A stretch of 26,850 nt of DNA from assembly GCA_035457865.1 (NCBI GenBank), contig DATIAR010000003.1, forward strand, positions 1-26,850. Direction: 5' to 3'. The notes beneath the pieces are model-generated. The model did not search any database. It was given only the letters and a program-made list of their open reading frames with translations, and was not told the DNA's origin. Made by a program: the position numbers and the translations under genes. Below, one piece after another: positions 1 to 7,142 of this stretch. The DNA comes from UBA8516 sp035457865 (lineage in GTDB: Archaea; Thermoproteota; Nitrososphaeria; Nitrososphaerales; Nitrosopumilaceae). Position 1 is the first letter of the stretch, and every line of letters begins with the position of its first letter.

Positions 1-266
1 AAAGATTACAAAGGTGTGATATTCACTATGTAACGCCGGATCTTAGAATAATTCCATTCTGTGCTTTTAATGTAATACCTGAATGGTACAGAGACAGAAT
101 CCAAAAGAAATACTCTACTACAGTCGAGGAATGGGAACAAAGAGTGGGAGCAAAATTAGAAGATGGTTTGTATCGAGGAATCATGAGGCGAGGATCAGGA
201 GATGAACTTGCTGCAGGCTGTGCAAAAAGCCAAATGTTTCATGAGGCATCTCAATCTTTAATGTAA
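1..266 (+). CDS. C-terminal fragment of a radical SAM protein, Tes (tetraether synthase)/MJ0619-like
   Basis: Partial gene entering from the left edge, reading frame starting at base 3 and ending TAA at 264-266. About 87 C-terminal residues are visible. They contain CDIHYVTPDLRIIPFCAFN followed by a basic/aromatic stretch. A CxIHY.TPD...IPFC.YN signature is what I recall from the C-terminal part of archaeal radical SAM proteins related to MJ0619/Tes, which joins two archaeol lipids into membrane-spanning tetraethers. That would suit a thaumarchaeon, whose membranes are rich in GDGTs. The radical SAM CxxxCxxC motif is outside the window, so the family call rests on this tail alone. Alternatives are other members of the same radical SAM superfamily. 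Confidence 0.5.
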   Translation, partial: RLQRCDIHYVTPDLRIIPFCAFNVIPEWYRDRIQKKYSTTVEEWEQRVGAKLEDGLYRGIMRRGSGDELAAGCAKSQMFHEASQSLM

Positions 267-425
267 ATCAATTCACTTATCAGCTTTCTATGTAGGAAAT
301 GTTTGTTAATGCCATCACTTTTATATTCAAAATAATTTTTTTTTAATACGGTACAACCAAAAATTAATTATAATTCTATTTCAAAAATTCTAACACTTAG
401 GTACGACCCTGAAAAAGTTTCCATA

Positions 426-1577
426 ATGAAGCCATTATCTTACAAAGATTTTATTCCCACTCGGATTGATGATATTGAATCGAAAATTAAGGATATTGTA
501 AAAGAAGATCTATTAATAATGAAGGAAAAATCTGGAACTAGACGTATTTCACTCTCCCTTAGTGGGGGAGTAGATTCTGGACTGACTCTGGCCATAATAA
601 GATCAGTCCTTCCTGAAATAAAGATCGAGTGCTTTAGCATGGGTTTCATGGATACAGATGACGAAATTCAAAGAGCAAAGGAAATATCTAGAATTTATGA
701 TTGTAATTTTCATAGCATAATAAAAGATGACATCCTAAATGAATTACCAAAATTGATTTACATAGTAAAAGAACCAAGATGGAACTTATATCAATACTAT
801 CCGATGGCCGAAGCTAGGAAACAATCAAGTATCTTTTATTCCGGTGATGGCGGTGATGAATTGTTTGGCGGCTATACTTTTAGATACAAAAAGTTCCTCT
901 CACATTTACCAAAAAAAGCAAATTGGAAGAATAAAGCAAAATTATATCTTTCATGTCATGAACGTGATTGGGTTCCAGATCAACATAAGATGTTTGGTTC
1001 TAAAATAAAGTTTTCATGGGAGAAAATATACAAAATTCTAAAACCATATTTTAATAATAGTCTGGAGCCTCTAGATCAAGTTTTTCTTGCTGATTTTAAT
1101 GGAAAACTGCTTTATGATTGGATCCCAACCAACAATGCGTTTGGAAAAAATCTGGAACTAGATATCAAATCAATCTTTCTAACTGATAAAATGATAAAAT
1201 TTGCAACCCATATACCGTGGAATGTAAAATATGATCCTAAAAAAATCAAAGGTAAAACCCCATTGCACTCAATTCTCAAAAGACAAAAAGGCTTTGAAAA
1301 AATTCAACCCATTAAAAAGGGATTTACCATTGACTTGTGTTCTTTATGGCAAAAGAACGCTAAAGAGATCGTTAATACGTATGTAAACTCAGAATCTGAA
1401 GTAGTAAAAAATAAGATAATTAATGAAGAATGGTTAAACACGGTACATGAAAAATTGCAACAAGATAATTTAGAATCTAACGTACGTTACATCAGCAAAA
1501 TGTTAGGAATTCTTTCTTTAGAAATTTGGTACAGATTATTTATCAGTAAAACAATGAAAAAAATAAAAAAACTCTAG
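426..1577 (+). CDS. Stand-alone asparagine synthetase-type amidotransferase (synthetase domain only)
   Basis: 383 residues. The ATP pyrophosphatase P-loop SGGVDSG lies at residues 46-52 and a second signature SGDGGDELFGGY at 139-150; both are diagnostic for the synthetase domain of class B asparagine synthetases. These enzymes adenylate a carboxylate and amidate it. The usual N-terminal glutaminase domain with its Cys-2 nucleophile (about 200 residues) is absent: the protein begins only about 45 residues before the P-loop. It must therefore use free ammonia or a separate glutaminase, or act on another carboxylate. Ammonia is plentiful in an ammonia oxidiser. Sugar-dehydrogenase and glycosyltransferase genes lie 0.7-1.7 kb downstream, so amidation of a sugar uronic acid is a possible role (inference). 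ATG start at 426; no strong ribosome binding site. Confidence 0.8.
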   Translation: MKPLSYKDFIPTRIDDIESKIKDIVKEDLLIMKEKSGTRRISLSLSGGVDSGLTLAIIRSVLPEIKIECFSMGFMDTDDEIQRAKEISRIYDCNFHSIIKDDILNELPKLIYIVKEPRWNLYQYYPMAEARKQSSIFYSGDGGDELFGGYTFRYKKFLSHLPKKANWKNKAKLYLSCHERDWVPDQHKMFGSKIKFSWEKIYKILKPYFNNSLEPLDQVFLADFNGKLLYDWIPTNNAFGKNLELDIKSIFLTDKMIKFATHIPWNVKYDPKKIKGKTPLHSILKRQKGFEKIQPIKKGFTIDLCSLWQKNAKEIVNTYVNSESEVVKNKIINEEWLNTVHEKLQQDNLESNVRYISKMLGILSLEIWYRLFISKTMKKIKKL

Positions 1578-1719
1578 ATGAATATGACATGACAGTTACA
1601 TTAGTTATAATAAATTGAAATTAGTTCAAATCAAGAAAGAACTTGCACGCTAATTAACAGAACGAGTTTTTATAGATGACAATCTAAATTAATAGGAAGT
1701 CCACTACAAATTGCAATAA

Positions 1720-2157
1720 ATGATTGCCAATTTTCTTCGCAGGCGATGGTTAGATTTCAGAAATGGTCATGGTTCTTATCTTGCCTTCATCATGAGCTTT
1801 GCGAATTTTATTTTAATAGCATACAACTTTGCAATAAAAGATATTCCTGAGCTTCATACAGTATTTACAAACCTTGCTACTTTTACATTGGCCTTTCTAG
1901 CATTATACATTCCAGCTGCAATTATTATTGGCTATTGGCACAGACGTAACCAATACACAGTTGAGAATGAAGCAATGCTCCAAGAAAATTGGATATGGGC
2001 TTGGCAAAACAGGTATCTAATTCGTTTGTTACAAGGAAAAACAACTAAGGAAGAAAATGAAGAGGTATTGAAATATTTAGAATTGATTCTAAAAAAGCAT
2101 AAGAAGGAACATTTTTTAAATCATGAATTAAATCCAGATTTTGATAAATCTGGTTGA
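1720..2157 (+). CDS. Small membrane protein with two transmembrane segments, unknown function
   Basis: 145 residues, not recognised as a named family. The N-terminus is short and basic (RRRW), followed by two hydrophobic segments at about residues 20-40 and 48-71 separated by an acidic/amphipathic loop. The remainder is a soluble, charged, helical tail rich in Glu, Lys and Trp, probably cytoplasmic because of the positive residues (HRR) right after the second segment. The gene stands alone: 142 bp separate it from the preceding gene and 74 bp from the convergent glycosyltransferase gene. ATG start. The intergenic DNA on either side is AT-rich with no clear structure. Confidence 0.6.
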   Translation: MIANFLRRRWLDFRNGHGSYLAFIMSFANFILIAYNFAIKDIPELHTVFTNLATFTLAFLALYIPAAIIIGYWHRRNQYTVENEAMLQENWIWAWQNRYLIRLLQGKTTKEENEEVLKYLELILKKHKKEHFLNHELNPDFDKSG

Positions 2158-2231
2158 ATATTCTGATTAATAATATTTGTAATCCCGATTGAACTTTATG
2201 TTAAAATACAAAATTTGGATTTAATAAGAAA

Positions 2232-3107
2232 TTACCAACCTGTAATTTTTCCTATCATTCTTATCATTCTGCCTTTTTGTGTTGATCTAATAAAATCTCT
2301 AAATTTTTTGTCATACATACTGTCATAGCCATCTTTCTTTGGTTTATATTTTAAATAATGATACAGCATGTATATCGCACCCATTCTTCCAATAGGTTTT
2401 CCTTTAATGAAATAAACACAGAATCTTCCAAATACAAAAACTGGATTATATCCCAATGTACGCATGCTCGCACCAAATTCGTAAAAATGGTGATTTGTTC
2501 CAAGCTCTCTTGTGTGAACAAACCTTGCTTCATTTAAAATTTCATAGGTGTAACCATGTTGTGTTGCCATATGTAAAATTGCAGATTCATAACCCATTTT
2601 CTCTGGGTATACTCCTCCACATTTATTGAAAAATGAATTTCTAACGAGTCTCCCTGCACCATGCGGTGTAACATATGTATTGTCATCATATGTTCCAGAT
2701 ACGATTGCAAGATTTTTGTTTTGTTCCATACGTCTTATTATTTTTTCAACATAATGATCTTCGTATATAGTATCATCTGTACTTAACATATGATAATCAG
2801 TTTTTATAAAATTTAATTCATTTACAAGATTTATTGCTTTATTCCAATTACTTACTACTCTGCCTATATTATATCCTAAATCGGGATTTGTAATTATGTA
2901 CAATTTACCCCATTCTTTTTGGGCATCTTTTAAAATTTCACCAGTTTTATCTTTTGATCCATCATCTATCACTACGACATATTCTGGTTGTATGGTTTGT
3001 TTTTTTAATGAATTTATGGCATCTTTAATTTTGTCCTCAGAGTTTCTGCATGTTATTATTATGTAATAAGTTCCTAATTTATCGGACCCATTCATTACCT
3101 TTGACAC
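2232..3107 (-). CDS. Glycosyltransferase family 2 (GT-A fold)
   Basis: 291 residues. The N-terminal nucleotide-sugar binding half shows the GT2 pattern: hydrophobic strand YYIIITCRN at 14-22, Q-x5-VVVIDDGS at 40-51, and an acidic metal-binding STDD at 109-112. There is no transmembrane segment, so it probably works on the cytoplasmic face, transferring a sugar from a nucleotide donor to a lipid carrier or other acceptor. Substrate cannot be read from the sequence. It is divergent to the UDP-sugar dehydrogenase gene at 3292, and a shared role in surface glycan or N-glycan synthesis is likely by context. Start is GTG at 3107 or ATG at 3095; TATA-like boxes near 3122-3130 and 3141-3146 do not decide between them. 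Confidence 0.85.
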   Translation of the reverse strand: MSKVMNGSDKLGTYYIIITCRNSEDKIKDAINSLKKQTIQPEYVVVIDDGSKDKTGEILKDAQKEWGKLYIITNPDLGYNIGRVVSNWNKAINLVNELNFIKTDYHMLSTDDTIYEDHYVEKIIRRMEQNKNLAIVSGTYDDNTYVTPHGAGRLVRNSFFNKCGGVYPEKMGYESAILHMATQHGYTYEILNEARFVHTRELGTNHHFYEFGASMRTLGYNPVFVFGRFCVYFIKGKPIGRMGAIYMLYHYLKYKPKKDGYDSMYDKKFRDFIRSTQKGRMIRMIGKITGW

Positions 3108-3252
3108 CTATTTTTTCTCTGTTTTTAAAATGATTTATCGTATAAACACCTCTCGCTGCCTGAATATTCCAAAAATCACTTTGTATATCCATATTTTTAG
3201 TCATATTTGTAAGTGTTTGATATTGTCATTTTTAGTTTCACTCACTATTTAA

Positions 3253-3293
3253 CATTAAATTAAATTAGCAGTACCTAACACAAATTGCTAATT
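3253..3293 (+). promoter_or_regulatory. Promoter of the UDP-sugar dehydrogenase gene with an inverted repeat at the start site
   Basis: A TATA-like run (cattaaattaaatt, 3253-3266) lies about 30 nt before the TTG start at 3292. Just after it is a perfect 8-bp inverted repeat, AATTAGCA (3263-3270) and TGCTAATT (3286-3293), spacer 15 nt, whose second arm covers the start codon. The position would suit an operator blocking initiation. The call is by eye. Confidence 0.35.
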
Positions 3294-4638
3294 GTCTGAT
3301 CACAAGAATTTAAGATCCTTAATATTAAATCATAAAAAAACATTTTCAGTATATGGATTAGGAAACGTAGGTGGGCCATTAGCAGCAGCGTGGCTTAGAG
3401 CGGGAGCTAAAGTTATAGGTGTTGATATTTCTAAAAAATTACTATCAGAGATAAAATCAGGAATATCTCATAAAAATGAACCATTTGTCTCTGAAACATT
3501 CACAAAAGCTCTGAAAAAAGACACACTTTCTTTGACAACAAATGGTGTAACAGCTACCAGACTTTCCGATATCAAAATTGTAGCAGTTCCTGTTAGTCTT
3601 AAAAATAATAAAATAAATCTAAATGCCCTGATCTCTGTAAGTGAAAACATAGCTAAAGGCCTCAAAAAGGGAGATGCAGTCATGATCTCACCATCGATTC
3701 CACCTGGCACTGCTGAAAACATAGTCTTACCAATTCTTGAAAAATACAGTAAATTAAAAGGAGAACGAGATTTTTACTTCATATACAATCCTGAAAGAAT
3801 CTACGAAGGTAGAGCGTTACAAGATATTGAATTCAACTATCCAGCAATAGTTTCAGGATTAGGAAAAAAGAGCCTTGAATTTGGAGAGGAGTTATTAAAA
3901 TTAATTTCAAAAAAAGAAGTTTTGACGATGTCATCATTAGCAAATGCAGAGGCTGAAAAACTATTCGAAGGAGTATATCGAGATGTTAATATTGCATTGT
4001 CAAATGAGCTTGCAAATTTTTGCGAAAAAACAGGAGTAAACTATTGGGAAGCAAAAAAAGCAGCAAACTCCCAACCATTCTGCCATCTACATAATCCAGG
4101 AACTGGTGTAGGTGGATTATGCATACCTGTCTATCCACGAATGGTTATTGAGGCAGCTTCAAAATTAGGGAAACATCTCAAAATGGTAGAATTTGCAAGA
4201 AAAACAAATGATTCCATGCCAAAAAAATGTGTAAGTGATTCTTTAAACCTACTTGCTAAACACAAAATAAAACCAAAGGGAATCAAGATAGCTGTACTAG
4301 GTTTAGGATTCAGAGGCGAAGTTTCAGATTCCCGACTATCTCCAACTTATACTGTTGTTAGAGAATTTCTGAAAAAAGAGTGCAAGGTAGCAGTTCATGA
4401 TCCTTTCATTATGGAAGATGATCTACTTCCCTCAACTGTAGAGCTATCTTCAGATTTGAATTCTGTAGTTGACAAGGCCGCTCTCGTCTTTATCTCGTCT
4501 GATCATAAAATGTATTCTAAACTAAATAGCAAATCTTTTGTAAAAGCAAGAAAACCATTATTAATTTTTGATGGAAGAAATATCTTGAACAGGGATAATT
4601 TCAAAAATTCCATTCTTCTGACTGTTGGGATGAGATGA
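3292..4638 (+). CDS. Nucleotide sugar dehydrogenase (UDP-glucose / UDP-N-acetyl-mannosamine dehydrogenase family)
   Basis: 448 residues, the normal length for the family. It oxidises a UDP-hexose C6 alcohol to a uronic acid with two NAD. N-terminal Rossmann motif GLGNVGGPL at 22-30; central helix motif EAEKLFEGVYRD around 220-231 with the conserved Lys 223; catalytic Cys 277 in GVGGLCIPVYP; C-terminal UDP-binding domain with GLGFRG. The context around the Cys resembles WecC-type (UDP-ManNAc) enzymes, but two positions usually seen as GGHCIPVDP are Leu and Tyr here. Start is TTG at 3292, since there is no ATG before the Rossmann fold. Probably supplies an activated uronic acid for surface glycans together with the divergent GT2. 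The exact sugar is not determined. Confidence 0.85.
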   Translation: MSDHKNLRSLILNHKKTFSVYGLGNVGGPLAAAWLRAGAKVIGVDISKKLLSEIKSGISHKNEPFVSETFTKALKKDTLSLTTNGVTATRLSDIKIVAVPVSLKNNKINLNALISVSENIAKGLKKGDAVMISPSIPPGTAENIVLPILEKYSKLKGERDFYFIYNPERIYEGRALQDIEFNYPAIVSGLGKKSLEFGEELLKLISKKEVLTMSSLANAEAEKLFEGVYRDVNIALSNELANFCEKTGVNYWEAKKAANSQPFCHLHNPGTGVGGLCIPVYPRMVIEAASKLGKHLKMVEFARKTNDSMPKKCVSDSLNLLAKHKIKPKGIKIAVLGLGFRGEVSDSRLSPTYTVVREFLKKECKVAVHDPFIMEDDLLPSTVELSSDLNSVVDKAALVFISSDHKMYSKLNSKSFVKARKPLLIFDGRNILNRDNFKNSILLTVGMR

Positions 4639-4657
4639 CTATTTGATGTTGTTATCA

Positions 4658-4668
4658 TTATAAATATA
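4658..4668 (+). promoter_or_regulatory. TATA box of mtnA (leaderless promoter)
   Basis: The sequence ttataaatata is centred about 30 nt before the TTG codon at 4693. That spacing suits initiation at or within a few nucleotides of the start codon, and no ribosome binding site is visible. This supports TTG as the true start and a transcript separate from the gene ending at 4638. Confidence 0.5.
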
Positions 4669-4692
4669 GGATATAAAACAGATAACACAAAA

Positions 4693-5757
4693 TTGGCAAA
4701 ACTCTCAACAAAAATTCATTCTAGTTTGAGAACGGTTGAATGGAAAAATAATACTGTTGTTATGATAGACCAAACAAAATTACCAAACAAGCTTGTCTTT
4801 GTAAAATACACTGACTACAAAGATGTAGCAAATGCAATCAAAACCCTTGTGGTTAGAGGTGCACCAGCTATAGGGGTATCTGGTGCTTTTGGATTAGCTC
4901 TAGCTGCACTACAAAGCAAAGCAAAAACAAGGAAAAAATTATTAGAAGATCTTGAAAAGGCAAGAAAGATTCTCTTTGAAACTCGACCTACTGCGATAAA
5001 TCTTGCATGGGGTCTTGATAAAATAATGAAAGTTGCAAATAAATCCAATGATGTTTCTGAAATAAAAGAATCAATAATTAGAACCGCCAAAAAAATGGCA
5101 GAAGAAGATATTGAAACTAATATGAAGATGGGAAAACATGGTGCAGCGTTATTTGAAAACAATGATACAATAATGACTCATTGTAATGCTGGTGCACTTG
5201 CTACGGTTGGATACGGTACGGCATTAGGAGTTATACGTGCAACAAAAGAAAGTGGCAAAAAGATCAAAGTAATAGCCACTGAAACAAGACCAGTAATGCA
5301 AGGTTCTCGACTTACTGCCTTTGAACTGAAACATGATGGTATAGACGTTAGCTTGATTCCAGATACCGCAGTAGGATATGCAATGCTCAAGGGTTTGGTA
5401 AACAAAGTAATAGTAGGCGCAGACAGGATTTTGCGCACTGGTCATGTATACAACAAAATAGGAACATATCAAGTAGCTATGATGGCAAAACAACATAAGA
5501 TACCATTCTATGTAGCTGCTCCTCTCTCCACTTTTGATCTAAAAAGTAATCCTGAGGATGTAATCATTGAACAAAGAAAAGCAACGGAGGTAACACAAAT
5601 AGGAGATAAAAAAACTGCCCCTGATAATATAGGTGTCATAAACCCATCTTTTGACATGACTCCTCCTGAGCTAATCACAGGAATCATCACAGAAGCAGGA
5701 GTTGTAAAACAGCCTTTTGAAGAATCCATTAAAAAATTATTCAAGTCAAGGCTGTAA
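4693..5757 (+). CDS. mtnA: S-methyl-5-thioribose-1-phosphate isomerase (aIF-2B/MtnA family)
   Basis: 354 residues, typical for MtnA, which isomerises methylthioribose-1-phosphate to the ribulose form in methionine salvage. Visible family motifs: RGAPAIG at 55-61, HCNAGALAT with the catalytic Cys 164, ATETRP at 195-200, and GADRI with the catalytic Asp 244, followed by NKIGTY. The archaeal paralogue ribose-1,5-bisphosphate isomerase shares this fold; the ETRP and GADRI contexts favour MtnA, but I cannot exclude a role in nucleoside/AMP metabolism. TTG start at 4693. The gene is followed after 33 bp by the MIP18-PqqD gene, which has its own promoter-like sequence. Confidence 0.82.
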   Translation: MAKLSTKIHSSLRTVEWKNNTVVMIDQTKLPNKLVFVKYTDYKDVANAIKTLVVRGAPAIGVSGAFGLALAALQSKAKTRKKLLEDLEKARKILFETRPTAINLAWGLDKIMKVANKSNDVSEIKESIIRTAKKMAEEDIETNMKMGKHGAALFENNDTIMTHCNAGALATVGYGTALGVIRATKESGKKIKVIATETRPVMQGSRLTAFELKHDGIDVSLIPDTAVGYAMLKGLVNKVIVGADRILRTGHVYNKIGTYQVAMMAKQHKIPFYVAAPLSTFDLKSNPEDVIIEQRKATEVTQIGDKKTAPDNIGVINPSFDMTPPELITGIITEAGVVKQPFEESIKKLFKSRL

Positions 5758-5775
5758 GGTATTTATTTCATACCT
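5757..5775 (+). promoter_or_regulatory. TATA box inside an inverted repeat, upstream of the MIP18-PqqD gene
   Basis: AGGTAT (5757-5762) and ATACCT (5770-5775) form a perfect 6-bp inverted repeat around a 7-nt AT-rich spacer. The TATA-like tattta core lies in it, about 27 nt before the ATG at 5791, so a protein bound to the repeat would compete with TBP. The first arm begins on the last base of the mtnA stop codon, so the repeat could instead be a weak terminator hairpin, although no T-run follows. Confidence 0.4.
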
Positions 5776-5790
5776 GAATGAACTCATTTT

Positions 5791-6420
5791 ATGAGTACAG
5801 TAACTTCACAACAAATTCTAGACTCTTTAAAACAATGTATGGATCCTGAAATTCCAATCAATGTTGTAGATATGGGATTAATTTATGGGGTTAATGTAAG
5901 TGCTGATAATAAAGTAGATATTAAAATGACTATGACAACACGCGGTTGTCCCTTACATGATACATTAGTCAGTGATGTAAAAAGATACGTTAACAAAGTT
6001 CCTGGAGTAAATGGAGTTAATGTTGAAATAGTTTGGGAGCCTGTTTGGACTCCAGAAAAAATGTCTGAAGCAGGCAAGAAGCTGATAAACTATGGAAAAC
6101 AAAAAACAATTACACCAATAAATTATGAAATTGCAATGCCACAAGGAGTAGGTTCTGTTGTAAAACAAGAAGATGGTTCATTGATACTGATGAATGAACA
6201 TGAACAGGGATTTATGGTAAACCAAGCAATCATTGATTTTTGGAAATTGTGTAATGGACAACGAAGAATAACCGATCTTGTGGATGCATTTGCACAAATG
6301 ACTGGCCTTCAAAGAGGTCAGGTGGAAAAAGAAGTGATACAGCTTATTCAGCAGCTACATGACGGTGGACTAGTTATCATTGGTGAATTCGAAGTATCTA
6401 ATGTCCAGTTTAAGAGATAA
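5791..6420 (+). CDS. MIP18/DUF59 domain fused to a PqqD-like domain
   Basis: 209 residues with two parts. Residues 6-95 are a MIP18-family (DUF59, SufT-like) domain: DPEIPINVVDMGLIY at 18-32, the TTRGCP motif with Cys 53 at 49-54, and the terminal EPVWTPEKMSEAG at 83-95. Such domains act in Fe-S cluster assembly or transfer. Residues 118-198 look like a PqqD-type winged-helix domain (V..EDGSLILMNEHEQGFMVNQA, then FWKLCNGQRRITDLV). In other systems PqqD-like domains bind leader peptides for radical SAM enzymes. The combination suggests a carrier that docks on a partner protein and delivers Fe-S; this is inference. ATG start with a promoter about 27 nt upstream. Probably monocistronic; the next gene is convergent. 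Confidence 0.8.
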   Translation: MSTVTSQQILDSLKQCMDPEIPINVVDMGLIYGVNVSADNKVDIKMTMTTRGCPLHDTLVSDVKRYVNKVPGVNGVNVEIVWEPVWTPEKMSEAGKKLINYGKQKTITPINYEIAMPQGVGSVVKQEDGSLILMNEHEQGFMVNQAIIDFWKLCNGQRRITDLVDAFAQMTGLQRGQVEKEVIQLIQQLHDGGLVIIGEFEVSNVQFKR

Positions 6421-6435
6421 AATCCAACATTCTTA

Positions 6436-6741
6436 CTAAATTTCTTTAATTTCTATTATTGTTCCCTGTACAGAATCCATTTTAACAATAGCTTTTTTTT
6501 CATTAAAACCAAGGGCGACATACCAATCTCCTCCATCTTCATCATATTTTGTTTCAAGCGTCTTAACCTGATCTGCTGTAATACCATATTGTTTTATTAT
6601 TCCGGAGATAGCTAAAGGAACAGCTTCTTTCTCTGTTGGGAGTCTTCTTTTCATCAGGCCTATTCCAGGACTCATAAAGTCTCTTCTCTCATGAGGTATA
6701 ATAGTTATTACACCAGTCAAAAAAGATCGAAATTTTGTCAT
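6436..6741 (-). CDS. Small PepSY-like protein, unknown function
   Basis: 101 residues from the ATG at 6741 (a GTG at 6780 would add 13 residues but would run into the divergent gene). The last 70 residues have a PepSY-like pattern: helix with AVPLAISGIIKQYG, then a Y-D-x-D-G-x-D-W-Y-V strand, a second strand FNEKKAIVKMDS, and a closing GTIIEI strand. PepSY domains are small alpha/beta modules often linked to protease inhibition or metal handling. There is no signal peptide from either start, so this copy would be cytoplasmic. Family call is tentative. Convergent with the MIP18-PqqD gene (15 bp between ends). Confidence 0.55.
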   Translation of the reverse strand: MTKFRSFLTGVITIIPHERRDFMSPGIGLMKRRLPTEKEAVPLAISGIIKQYGITADQVKTLETKYDEDGGDWYVALGFNEKKAIVKMDSVQGTIIEIKEI

Positions 6742-6774
6742 ATGATCTGATCTGATAAGGTTCTTTTGTAATTG

Positions 6775-7092
6775 ATGCACACAAAAATCATGGTGCTTAC
6801 CATAGAACTAAAGGATACACTTCAGCAACTAATAGACAATTTAATGTTAAACCCTCAACAGATGAGAAATATGGCATATGACTTAAAACCACTTACTAAG
6901 GATGATATCGAAGTAGCCTTTGGAATATTTGTTGGATATGTAACAGGAGGATTTGCAGAATTATTTTTTGAATCACAAAAGCGAAGTATGACTGCATCCG
7001 AATTGATAGAAGTACGAAGGATCTTGTTTGAGCGTGCACTGGAAATGAAAAAAGCTATCGCATATGTGCGGGCTCAAGAAAGCCAGAGCTAA
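6775..7092 (+). CDS. Small alpha-helical protein, unknown function
   Basis: 105 residues from ATG 6775; an upstream in-frame TTG (6772) and an internal ATG (6790) are alternatives. I do not recognise the family. The composition is helical and soluble: an amphipathic N-terminal helix (ELKDTLQQLIDNLML), a middle segment rich in Gly/Phe (FGIFVGYVTGGFAELFFE) that might pack as a helical hairpin or associate with a membrane, and a charged C-terminal helix. It starts only 33 bp from the divergent PepSY-like gene, so the two must share promoter DNA. It is followed after 50 bp by the duplicated membrane protein gene, which has its own TATA box. Confidence 0.55.
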   Translation: MHTKIMVLTIELKDTLQQLIDNLMLNPQQMRNMAYDLKPLTKDDIEVAFGIFVGYVTGGFAELFFESQKRSMTASELIEVRRILFERALEMKKAIAYVRAQESQS

Positions 7093-7102
7093 ACTTTCCA
7101 AG

Positions 7103-7124
7103 ACAACACTCTATATAATGTTGT
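7103..7124 (+). promoter_or_regulatory. TATA box flanked by an inverted repeat
   Basis: ACAACA (7103-7108) and TGTTGT (7119-7124) flank a central ctatataa, which is a strong archaeal TATA candidate about 28 nt before the ATG at 7143. The symmetry around the TATA box suggests an operator. It could also be a weak hairpin after the preceding stop codon at 7092. Confidence 0.4.
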
Positions 7125-7142
7125 ACAATCAATTTTATTTTG

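Noticed and set aside
4815..5744. Several minus-strand open frames of 78-115 codons opposite mtnA.
   Set aside because: They are antisense shadows of a gene with intact motifs, and show no recognisable domain or promoter.
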